From the NCBI RefSeq assembly GCF_932526225.1, contig NC_064036.1, forward strand, positions 12,455,181 through 12,519,180: DNA of 64,000 nt. Direction: 5' to 3'. The position numbers and the translations under genes are program-made. Source of the stretch: Nematostella vectensis (lineage: Eukaryota > Cnidaria > Anthozoa > Actiniaria > Edwardsiidae). Within the stretch, counting starts at the first letter, position 1. Every line of letters begins with the position of its first letter. Below the pieces are notes generated by a model. The model saw nothing but the letters and a program-made list of their open reading frames with translations, did no database searches and had not been told where the DNA came from. This document shows, piece by piece, positions 24,601 to 36,600 of the stretch.

Positions 24601-27600
24601 CACGTCATTGAAGTAAATAGATCTCAAGAACTCTCACGAATGCCGAGTGATTCTATAACAGTGATCTGTGGTTTATAGTTCGTGATATTTAAAGTCACCA
24701 AATCCGCGAAATGTTGTCAATGATGGTATAGTGGAACCTCTACTGAGCATAAACCTATTTAGCGGACACCTTAATTCAGTTAATCGTACCTCCATTAAGA
24801 GGACGCGGACATATTAACGGTCCCGTCTTTAACATCTGACGTCTTTAACATCTTTAATCTCTGTATTTTTTTTACCTCTATTCAGCGGACACAATGCTTA
24901 CTCCTTATTACGAGACTTTCTTATAATAATGCCATGGAAACCCCAAACGACATAACGATATACATTTCATAGGGTTTGCACCATCGCAGTTTACTGACTT
25001 CTTCACTGTGTACTTCCTCATTGTTTTGTTTCAGTTTATATGCGCCAAATAACTGTAGCCTTGTACAAGAAATGACCATCGCGCATCGGGAAGTAATACG
25101 CGCAAAACGTGTAGCAATTTTTTCATTCTAAGGTGGTTATGGTCAAAATAAAATGTGTTTAAATTCGAATTTGATCGAAAAAAAGTCGACCTTTCATTAA
25201 GCGGACACCTCTTTATAACGGACACTTTTCACGGTCCCGAGAGTGTCCATTATAAAGAGGTTCCACTGTAATTAACCCACCTACTCTGACGCCATACACC
25301 TCCATCCTTAGGGCGAACAATGGTGGACCTGACCGCCATCGAGGCCTAACTCGAATAAACATCGCAGAGATTGACTGGGGGTTCTTTATAATGGTGTTTT
25401 GATCCCTGTTGCCTGTCTGCAAATACACGTGGCAGCAAATGATATAGAAAATGTTTAAAAGGACAAAATGCAGATACTGGTTATCATCTATTGACATATT
25501 ACAATCATTACATTGTCACTGTTTTCGATTGTCCAGCTCCTCCCGTCCAGTGAGTAATCTATCATGTACACTGTGCTTCTGTAGCCATCAACTGGACTCC
25601 CTTGAGTCCCCACAGCACACACGTGATACTTCGCGCCGAGGTTCACCATAATCCAAGGGTTTCCGTCAGTACTCAAAGACACAGGCTTCCACGCGCTCGC
25701 ACCCAGCAGTCTACCACTACTCGCGGGAAATCCCGGCTGACTGGAGCTCGCGGTCAGCTTAGCGTCGGAGATCACGTGACTGTCAGATATGCCAATGGCC
25801 TGTCCTCCGCACACTTTAGAAATGCAGACAATCAAACATATCAATGGATGGGAGATGATAATTATGGAATCGTTCTTATTAGCTCAGTATTAGAACACTG
25901 CTTTGATGCGAGCTAAGGATGCAAGTAACCCCTTTTGTGTATTTTTCCCATAATTCCAGAAAATTTCTGCGTTAAGTTTATTTCGAGTTTCCATGGCTGA
26001 AAACAACGCGAAAATAAAACTGTTTGATAAAATATCAAACAAACGCAAAAATCAAAGCGCGTAAAATAAAAGAGATATAATGAAAGTCCGGTCAAAAACG
26101 TCCGTTAAAAATATTAAAAGTGTTAACCAAAATGACGTCTAAGAGAATAGCGGGTCTTATCTACACGGGACTAGAAATGATTCTAGGATCCCAATCGTTC
26201 CCCAAAAATTCCCCAACTGATCCCGGGACCCGAAAACGATCCCTAGGAGGTTCTGAAGGATTAATTTCGGGGATCGTTTCGAGTTCTGGGATCAGTTGGG
26301 CAAATTTTGTGAATCGTTTCGGGTTCCGTATAGGTCTAATAAGATATTATAGTAAGATGTAAGAATATTACACTCCAGATGAGCCTCAACACATAAAATG
26401 CTTCGATACTCACTTGAGTTATCAGTATAAACCTCCACCTCGCAAAGTGTCAGTGGGTCAAATGCCGTTATTAACACGATCCTGATATATCTCCCGCTCA
26501 TCCTCGGGTTACACTCGATGGATATCATGTCATAAGGTAAGACGGCATGCCTGTCGCCACACTTTGGATTCGACCCATTTGACTGATCACCTGATAGTAG
26601 AAAGTGCCTATATTAGTGTGTCAATGAAAGGGGTAAACAACGTTTGCAGTCATTTCACAGGCTTGGTAATATCTCTAGAGAGATAAGGGCATTACCCTTA
26701 CCAACATACTTGCATACTAGAACCCATGGCGGTAGCTAGTTTTGCAGATTTTCAATCCTAAGATGTGCGTGGAGAATTGGGATGGAGCGGTTGCCGCTGT
26801 ACCTCAAGGAGCGCACATGCATATCAAGGTCGTGCCTGATTTCAGTGTATTTTGGGGGCAAGTAATCTAGTTGGCATTGTCCGTTTAGGTAAGGTAATAC
26901 TCAGAGCATTTTAATAATGCTTAGTGGAACGCACCAATAAGAAGCTCGAAAGTGTTGCTCCAAAGGCGTTGAACTCCCCAGTCACCTCTGGCGACTATGA
27001 GTACTTCAGCGATGGACTTGGTTGACCCGAGGTCCACTTGCCACCAGGGCGCGGCTTCATCATTTGTATGTGTACATGATCCCCCACCATAAGCAGAGCT
27101 ACGGTTGCCATCCACAGCACGTGATGGGACGCCACCCCATGCCGTGCTTGACTGGATTGTTGGCTTGCTCAATGCGATATTTTCTACGATAAAAAAGCGA
27201 TATGTCAGTTTAAAGCTGGTGTGTGTCTAATGCTGTATAAACAATTGCCACGAGGGAAAGTAATGTTTATTTAATTGGTGTAGCTACCTATGCTTTACGC
27301 AAACATAATGGGGTGCTACACACTTCTCATATATAAAAAGCGTAAAGTAATATATACGAAATAAAATAGAATTATTAGTATAATGGTAACTAATTGACAT
27401 TATAATTGGAAATTACGTTTTTCACAGAACTCCCTCCGTTTTACATTGTATAACTCGTTTGAGTAAGTATTGCCATATATGTATAAATCATTGGACCATT
27501 CAGGAGCCGACTATTTGGTAGGGTAGAAAAAAGTCTTAAAAATCACTTATTAGAGTCTTCTATTACAAATGCTGAATACGTTTAGTGACCATCGTTTATA

Positions 27601-30600
27601 TTGGCTTATATGGGCCAATAACTGTGATTGTTTTCGTTCAAAAAACCGACGGGGCGAAAATGCAGGGGAATCATTTAAAAGGCAAATAGATATTACCAAA
27701 ATACAACAGACCATATTAGCAACACTGGCGAGCTGAAAAAGGCCTACGATACTCCTGGAAGGCCTGATCCAAATATTCATAGGTACCTCTCTGCCCCCTT
27801 CCCCTCCCTACCATTTATTAAATACTCGGTCCCATCTGAGAAACTGGGTACGAGTGTGCTTACCTGTAATGGTCTTGACTCCGTACAGCTCTCCTCTCAT
27901 GCACGCTTTGCCTTGTAATGTTGTCGGATGAATACGCACATATCGGGCGACCAGCTCTTTGTACAAGACCTGATGGACGACTCCATCCCGATTATGGTTG
28001 GCAAATAACACCTGGGACATTAAAACACAGCGTTAGAAGGTAGATTTTCTCTCTTTTCCCTGAATCATTTGTGGAAGTGATTGCACGCATTGCGTTATTT
28101 GATCTTTTATAACAGACAGAGTCTCATGTTCACAACTCCGTTTAGCGGTTGAGCACGTGAAAAGAACCAAATTATTTTTCACGAAAATACTCCTGGATTT
28201 GTTCTAGGTGAGCTGTAATGCCTAATACTGTTTCAAATCGAAAAAAAGGATTTGAAAAAGGAAATTAACAAACAAGGAAAAGGACGAATAAGGAACCAAA
28301 ATCACACTGGTCACTTGCTAGCACACCTATTCCTGTTCATTAGCGGACGCTCGCCAGACCAATACTTAACTCAACTCAAGTATTGTGATACACTCAACTC
28401 AAGTATTGTGATACATTACCTGATTTCCAGCAAGATCTTCATAAAAGCTATATGTTGTTCCATCTGTTGAATACGTGAACTTGAAACTGATAACCCATTG
28501 GTCCTGGGGATGATTCCCCTGAGTGGCCACGCCACATACGATGTGGGGAGTACCGAGGTCGATCTGCAGGAAGTCATCGCTGCTGCTCTTACACCACGAG
28601 TCACCGACTGTGTAACCAAGCCTCGCTTGGTCTCCCACCATCACTCCTGCTTTATCTGTTATTTTATTGTTTGCAATAGCGCCACTTTCCATTCCTAAGG
28701 GAGAGGTGTCGCAAGTTCCTGCATCATTAATCAGCATATCAGTAATGTGTCTGGCATTATAGTCATTATAAAGTCGGGGGGGGGGGGGGACCGGGGGGTT
28801 TCATAGAAACTAGTGGGAGGCGCGGATCGCCCCTCCGGGCCTCCCAGCCCCGTCTTAGGCTTGGGAGGCGCGAGTCCCCCCTCCGAGCCCCCCAGCCCCG
28901 TCTCTTTTCTATGTATTAGGCAGATAATGCTTCACGTACATAAATAATCGGCAATTGCTAATGTAGGCCGGGGCCGTTTCACGTACATAAATAATTGGCA
29001 ATTGCTAATGTAGGCCGGGGTCGTTTCACGTACATAAATAATTGGCAATTGCTAATGTAGGCCGGGGCCGTTTCACGTACATAAATAATTGGCAATTGCT
29101 AATGTAGGCCGGGGCCGTTCCGCGTACATAAGGTCGGGGCGAAAAAGCGCATGGATAAATCTACGCAAAACCTACGGAGCGCGGAATAACCGTTTTTCGG
29201 CCGTAAATTCAAAGCCGCTGGCGTGGCGTTTAAACCTGAGTTTTACTCACGTGGTGCTTGGATTGCTCCCAATCCCCCAGTTTGGTCGTGCTTGTTTTCA
29301 TGACCTCGGACTTCTCGGGATTTCTCTGCTAAAGCAGCGATAATAGGGCGATGAATACCGTCGTGTGTTCTTTTTATCGAACGCTCGATCACCGGCCACA
29401 GGTCTACGACTTTATGGCAGCACTTGTTTGCCACAGAAGCCTCCTGTTTCCGAAATACAGTTTCAGAGAGGCGGTCGAACTTTTTAAAACTCCATCTACG
29501 AAGGCGTCCTCCTCTTTTCCCTCGGTTGTTACTGAAAGTTTCCAGCCAAGCACTCTAGGTCTAATTCCGTGTTTGAGTCGAGCCGCCATCTTGGATAATT
29601 GAGCTTGGTACTTCATGACATACGTTTTTAAGGACTTTGTGGCTGGCACCCTAATAAATGGAGCTGTTATGTAGTATCATGGCTATGTTTTTCCAATAAT
29701 GCAGTTTGAACCCCCAAGGACTTGCAATTAGACATCCGTCTGCCCTGTGGTATACCGAGCGTTCGAAGGATGAGGTGCGGAAAGGATTTTTGCGGGTGGC
29801 TAAAGGTCGGCCACGGAAACACGTGCGGCCGGAGGTGCATGGACACCTACTGCAAGGTGCACCTCCAAAGGCTCCGTAAGGGCAGCCCCCTCCCCGTGCC
29901 GTGCAGGATCTGCGGCATAGGGACTCAGTCGGAGACGCGGTTGTGCCGCCCCTGCGGAGCGAATCGTGAAGGGCAGAGGATGCGTGGCATCGAGAGGCGC
30001 GCTCGGGGATGGCTCGCACTCGTCCTGTCTGACATCGCAGCCCGCAGTACGGTCAATTAGAGACTGGGTGGCACAAGGTGTGCCCAAACATGGACGCTTA
30101 CATAGAGGAGGTTCTCGATAGCATGCGTGACAAAGAGGCGCCCGCCGTAAAACTTAGGGGCGCAGCCTCATGCGCACATCGACATGCGTGCGGCGTACTT
30201 AGGATGCGAGGACAGTGTCTTCGGCGGCGCCTCGGACGCCATTGATTTGGTACGGAAATACGGCTTCCCTACGAACGTGCATTGTATCGCGGATGTTGTG
30301 GGACGGCCATTGAGCGAGGTTCTTCAACTGACCGGGGCCATTCAGCTGACCGAGTGGGGGTTCTCTGAGGCCTGCCACCCCTACACTTCCGGGAGGGTAG
30401 GGCAGCACTTGGAACAAAACGAGGGCTGGATCACCACGCCAGAGCTCAAGGACCTGTTAGACTCGGGTGACCTCGTCATGGCCGCGGCGAGGGAGGTATT
30501 GTATAGCGTCGGAAAAAAGGACTCCATGAAGTTCCCCCACTCCATCGCGTGCCGCCCCGGCGGCGAAGATTCGCAGTAACCTGAAGGTCGAGATCTCGCT

Positions 30601-33600
30601 GTCCGTTTCGTAGGCAAGTGCGCTCGCCATGGCGACGAGTCCTCGATCGTAGTCCGCGACCGTGAAGAAGCCGCGTATCTGACAAACCTCCTTGCGGGCA
30701 CCGACCACTTACTTAACTTCGAGCATGCCGACGGGGCTCATCTGATCCAATACAAAGACGGAGTCCGGCGCTCACAATGGTACCATATCAGGGCCTTCGT
30801 CTTGGCGTACACAAACATAGCGTTGCGACGCATGTTGAGGCGGATCCCTCGCGAAGACGTCCTCCGAGTGTGCACAGATGCCATATACGCAAAGGCGGTG
30901 CCCAGTGGTGTAAAGCTCGTGGAGCAAAATCCGAGGTATGGAGAGTGGCGCCACAAGAAGCCTGTGTACGAGTGGCGACCCGAAGCGGCTTGGGGTCCGA
31001 AGAGGTCGGGGTGCTTGGCTAGGGAGCCAAGCACTGCGCCGAGTCTGCCGTGCGATCTAGTGGCCGCAACCTCTGCAAGGATGTATCTAGCCGGCTAGGG
31101 AGGATCGGGGAAGACCGAGTGGGCGGTGAGCATGTTCCGCGGCCGCAACGTTGTGGTGCTCACCCCCGAGAACGACCTCGCCCACGACCATCGCAACAAC
31201 CTGCGCCTCGCGGTGAAGTCTCAAACCTACCACCACTACCTCTGCATACCAGCGGAGAAGCCGATAGAGGAGTGGAGACCTTCCGAGCTGGGGCACAAAC
31301 TCGACCGTATCGCAGAAGTAATCATCATTGACGAGTGCTGTAAGGTACCAACTAAAGTGCTACGCGCCATCCTAGGGTATCTCGCCACGCGGCCGTGTCA
31401 GGTAGTGTGTTGTGGCGACTATGGGCAGGTCCCGCCCTGGGGAGATAAAGAGGGGCCTCGCGATATGCTCAAGGAGTCGGCACAAGGGAACATCCGCTGG
31501 TTCGAGTCCGACTACCGCTGCCTGTGTGAAGACTGCGGAAAGAAGTACAGTACATGCGACTGCGGCTCTGCCGCGCCCTCCTCCAGGCTCCACGACATAA
31601 AGGGCCGGATTTGGTGTCAGCCAGATTCCCAACAGCTTGAGGTGTTTCGAGAGGAGTGGGATAGGGTGGCGTTCGACGCGGCGATCGAGCAGGCCCACCC
31701 AAGCGATATGTGGGTGTGCTCGATCAACAAGATGGGGGCCCTTGTTCAGCAGCGATTGGTAGAGCACCACAGGAAAAACTACCCCCGATTGCCAGCAACC
31801 ATCCGCTTTGACCCCGATCCTAACGTCGCGCATCGTTATCGCAAGCAATGGCGGCCGGTGCCCGTGCCAGGCCAAAGGGGTGAGAAGGTCGACGCGTACA
31901 AAGGCACGGTAGTCGAGGTTCAGCTCGGCGCGGTCCTCCAAGACGTCTGTTTATCATAGACCACAGCTTAGAGGGCTTGATCACGAATGCTGTATACACC
32001 GGCATCTCCCGCGTGCGGCTCGCCGACCAGATAGTCCGCGTGATCCCCCCCGATAACACACCGGTGCCTTGGTTCCCACAGGACTGCAGGCTACGCCCAG
32101 TGAAGAGCTCATTATAGCGCGAATCAAGCGATACGCTATAGACGACAGGCAAAAGGGTCGCACAAAGTACACGGGACCGCGCCACGTTCTGACGGTAGAC
32201 CACGTACTCGGCATGATTGCTGACGCGGAAAAGAAGTGCACGGTCTGTGGCACAGCTTCTGCTTCAGGGGTACACCAAGAGTCATCCCCAATGCTCCGGT
32301 ATCGACCGGTGGGACGACAATCAGGGTCACTACAAGTGGAATGTCAGACTCACGTGCCTTAGCTGCAATAGAAGGCACAAGCGCTAATCGCGCTAGCGTC
32401 GCGCTAGCGTCACGCTACGCAACTGCGAACGCGTGAAGCCGTGCTTAGAGTACGCCGTGTAATACAACACTGGCTGTCCGGGCTCCATGACCCTCTTTAG
32501 TATTGGGTATGCCTTGCTTGTCCACCACGGGTCCGTCGCTCGCCGTCGGCCCTTGTCCTGAAGGTCTTCCTCGTTTACGGCGATGTACACCTCCGTTCCT
32601 ACCTCTAAGGGGACCTCTAAGGGGGGCTTTTCGGCTTTGAGAGGCACGCGCCTCAGCTTTAAGGCGTCTTTAGGCGCAAAGCCAGTCATGCGAGTCTTCG
32701 TTGCGTTCATGTCCGAGATGACAATTGGCAAAGCAGTAACCCACTCGCGGTTTGTCTCGCCGGATGCAAGCTCTTTCGAGTACTGCGCACAAAATAGGCG
32801 CTGTGCCAGCCAGCGATGGAAAGACTCGGCGAAAGCTTGGCTCCTGTGGTGCCCTGGCTCAGCCTGTCGGACCTCCACCCCGTGGTCTGTTAGGAACTTT
32901 GTGGTAGCACCCTTGAACTCCGTGCCGTCATCAACCATGAGGACTTTAGGCCATGTGAGAGGTCCCTCTGCATAGATGCCAGCGAGTTCGCGGGAGACGA
33001 CGGCCGCGCTCTTAGTCCTCAGTGGGCGGGTGGCTTTATATCGTGAAGCAACGTCAACGACAGTCAGGGCATACTTGTACCCGCGGTCGGTTGGCAAGAA
33101 TAGCAGGTCCGACTGGTGGAAACGGTTTGGTATCTGCTCCGAGGAGGGGGTGTCTGTGTGTAGCCCCCGACGGGCTGCGAGCTTACCCACTTGCGCACCC
33201 GATCTATGGAGGCTGAGCCCTTGGGAAGTTTGGCATGCAGAGCGGTCATTCCCTGGAAGCCTGCTTGGTCGTAAGCTTTAGAAAGCTGTCTGCCAGGGCG
33301 TCCGTAGTCCGGCTGGCTAGAGCGGTCTTGTATCGCTTCTCGTACTTCCTCACCTCCTCGGCGCTCATGCGTTTGACGTCGTCATGAGTCAGGGCCTTGT
33401 CTACCATTTCTCTCGACTTCCCCGAAGCTACGAGAATCGCGAGTTTCTCCCTCGTGTCTGCTATCTCAGTTTGCTCACCTCCGGTTGCCGTTCCGGCAGG
33501 ATGCGTCGAGCAGTCCAACGACTCGACGGCCGGGAGGCCGGCGGCGCCCCCTTCAAGAAGACTCTCAAAGCATTCGTCGCTCATCATGCCGTGGCTAAGG

Positions 33601-36600
33601 TGCAACACGTGTGATTATGTACGTACGTACGCGTTATGCCCTAGGGCGGTGGTATAAGGGTGACGCAAGCAAAACTCTAACTTCGAGAACTTTTTCGTCT
33701 TGAGGGCCTTCATGTACCCTTTCATCTTCTCTTCTGAGAGCTCCGCGCCGTAGTCAAGCAGGATAGCTTTCATGTCCGCCTTGCTCGGGGTATAGAAGAC
33801 CACCAAGGCCGCGGTGTTCTCACGGAACGGCTTCGTGATGCTGGTGAGCTGCTGCGTGATAACCCACACGCTGATACCCACGTGGCGCGCGCTGAACGCC
33901 AAGTTGACGAGCTGGTCAGAGCGCCTCTTTACGTCTTTCGAGGCCGCACAGTCGTCGAGTATGATTAGCGTATTAGTGCCTTCGAAGAGAGCGGAGACAA
34001 ACCTCAGCAGTATGTCGATCTGACCCGCTTCAGGTGCGATGAAAAACAGACGATCGTCGCCCTCGCCGAAGCCGTCGTATATTTTGTTGTAGACAAAGGT
34101 AGGGCACATGAGTACGATGTAGTCAAACCTGCCCCGGAAAGGGCCGCGCAGCCGGTCCACTATGAATCGGGTCTTCCCGCATGACGTCGGGCCTACGATG
34201 AGAGCGTTAAATGGGATGTTTTTCGTGTCCATACCGCTTCGCGCAGAAACACGCTCCGGCGTATGTGCTCAGTATTGTATGGACTCTAGCTGTCCGTTCA
34301 TAAGGTTCATTTGGGCGTCGGCCACCACAAACACGTGACAGTTTACGGTACCCGTGCCGCTTGCCGTGCGTTTTATCTCGAGGTGCACACCGTCGCGGGT
34401 ATTGACCAATCGGAGACCACCCCCATGGATAGCACTGTCGTCCGTCGTTCGAAGGTCGATCCACAGAGCAAACTTGTCATTGCCATAGAACGACTCGGGG
34501 CCGACCGCCGGGGCGGCAGGCGCTCCGCTGTGCCCCCCCGGGGAGGGGCGGACGAACCGCCTTTTCGCCTCCCTCCAGAAATCCGTGGGGCGCAGCCCCT
34601 GGCTGAAGACCCTGTTTGGCACGCCGTCGATTGTAACGCGAACGCTCTTGATGTCGGGGTACACGAACTTCTCAGAGTCGCGAGCCCCTGCCATGTATGG
34701 CTCCACAAAGAGGAGCAACAGACAACTCATAGACCTTCGCAGCAGGTTGACACTCTCGTTGATTATGCTGTGCGTCCCTTTGCTAATCATGAAGGTCTTC
34801 TGAAGGTTCACTTGCTCGTAGAAGAACGTTGTGCCGTTTTGGTAGGCGGCGGCTGCAGACAGGGCGAGGTTGTCGTCCCTCAGGCTTTCGTATTCCAGCT
34901 CTAGATTTTTGATGCCATAGGATAATTTGGTAGCATCGCTTCCGACTACTACCTGGTCAACCGTTGCGAACGTGATTTGGAAGAGCAGCGCCTCGGAGAG
35001 CGCCCTTGGGTACAGTACGCCGTGGTCCGTCAGCAGAGAATGGTCTAGCGGGATGGTGTACCTCGCCCCCGTAGGCGGCGTTTAGAGCGTTCTCCTTGGC
35101 GTTACTAGTCGCTTTATCGCCAGCCTTGGAGCGAAGCTTGCGCATGTTTTCTGACTGTATGCCCTGCTCCAGGCGGTCCTCTCTCTCGACCTTGGACAGG
35201 TAAAGCTCCTCATACGTCTTGAAGACGTCGTAGCGGTTGGTGTCCTGGAGCGTTTTTCCTGCAAACGTGATTTTCAGGCGGCTCACGAGATTTCGGCCGA
35301 CGTTGTTCACGACGGTATTATTTGCATGGCCTGAGATGGAGAGATCGAGACCGACCCTCAAGGAACCAGGCACGAGCGTGACGCCTTCCGATAGCTTTGG
35401 GACCGCCACATATAGCGTCTCGCCTGGGGAGGCCGTCGACGGGTTGAGAGTGACCCGGTGAACAGTTCTCTCGGCTTTCAACCCCAGAGGAGTTCTGGGT
35501 GTTTGTTGGGGGTCAAGTTTATCGCTGACTGACATCGTATACGTATATATACTATATATACATAAAGTACGAAGCCGCGTGGCTATGGTGCGGACTGTTA
35601 GACATGTCTAATATAGCATAGCACGAGTTATGCGCACGCATCATGGGTGATGTTGACGTTGACATTGACGATGCCTTGCCGGGTGCGTCCTCCGATCGCG
35701 GGGCGGGGGACGACGAGACGACGCCCCTTATCCCGTTTGACCCCGACGATGGGGAGTCGATCCCAATGTCGAGCACGTCGTCGAGTTCGCATGCTGCGCA
35801 TAGCATGGCTACGCGAAGCACAACGCAAACCGCCGGAACGGAAGCGCTGAAACCTCGTTCATCACAGAGGGTGCAGCGACAAGATTCGGCCTCCAGTCCC
35901 TCAGGGAGGAATACCCAGACCTTAACGAGAATCTGATACAGTCAGACCGGAGGGGAAAGACGCTAATACAGGTTCGCAACCTCGACAAAGGAGGTTGGTC
36001 TAAACCAAAACAGCTGTTCAACGAGGACGGGAGCGTCCGACAGGACGTTGCAAAGCTGAGAGGCTTCAGGCTGGCGATGGGGTCCGTGGCAGAGATAGAC
36101 GCGGTCATCCAGGAGAACACAGAACGGGTCCAAGAGCTGCCAGGGGTGGTAGCCACAGACAGGGAGACCATCGACGACCCTAACACGTCAGAGAGTAGCC
36201 ACCAAGAGGCCCGTGAGCGCAACGAGGAGAGGCTGTCCGAGATTGACGAACTAGGACGCGAAAACCGAGAGCTCGAGAACCAAAAGCCGCTAAGAGAGCG
36301 CATCAAAGCCATCTTCAAAAAGTACGGCTTTACCGTCACCGCTATCGGGTTGGCCGTAGCGACGACGATCGCGGCCATTGTGACGTCGCTCGGCAAGTCG
36401 CTCTCCTCCGTGGCCAGAGGGGTCGGTAACGGGCTTAAGGCCATCGGGAAAAAGCTAGGCGAGCTTCTCCCCGGACTAGTAGGCAGCATCGCGAACTTCG
36501 TGTTTAAGGCTGCAGGAGAAGCGGTGAAATTCCTTGGAGAAAATGCGTGGCTGCTCATTCTAGCCGTAGCCGCGTTCTTGGTTTATCGAATGCAAAGCAG

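Larger units (their letters stand above)
30090..32387 (+). pseudogene. Fused replication gene: polymerase-B-like palm, SF1 helicase and HNH endonuclease, broken
   Basis: Short plus-strand readings that line up as one long protein. 30090-31095: polymerase-like part with VFGGASDAIDLV, then GWITTPELKDLLDSGD (like the 'TxxEL' strand of viral/organellar family-B polymerases), then AFVLAYTNIALRRML followed by LRVCTDAIYA, resembling motif C although the first catalytic Asp is Cys. There is no room for an exonuclease domain. 31099 onward is helicase, then HNH. Breaks: frame change near 30165, TAA 30577-30579, TAG 31096-31098 inside the P-loop region, frame change near 31945, another near 32055-32070 and one near 32260. 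A helicase fused to a polymerase would couple unwinding and synthesis; that is inference. Confidence 0.6.

Noticed and set aside
28931-29126. CRISPR-like array
   Set aside because: Units are contiguous 47-bp repeats without distinct spacers and lie inside transposon inverted repeats in animal DNA.
29651-30019. 122-codon minus-strand reading rich in Arg/Cys/Ser
   Set aside because: Antisense to the Cys-rich small protein, whose paired-Cys spacing is the more convincing pattern.
31372-31941. 189-codon minus-strand reading across the helicase
   Set aside because: Antisense of clear helicase motifs; no recognisable domain.
34311-34904. 197-codon plus-strand reading across the capsid gene
   Set aside because: Antisense shadow in GC-rich DNA; Arg/Pro/Gly-rich composition without domain, while the opposite strand has the capsid pattern.
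35809-36558. 249-codon minus-strand reading, Ser-rich
   Set aside because: Antisense to the coiled-coil/hydrophobic protein; the Ser/Leu bias is what a reversed Gly/Ala/Glu-rich gene gives.
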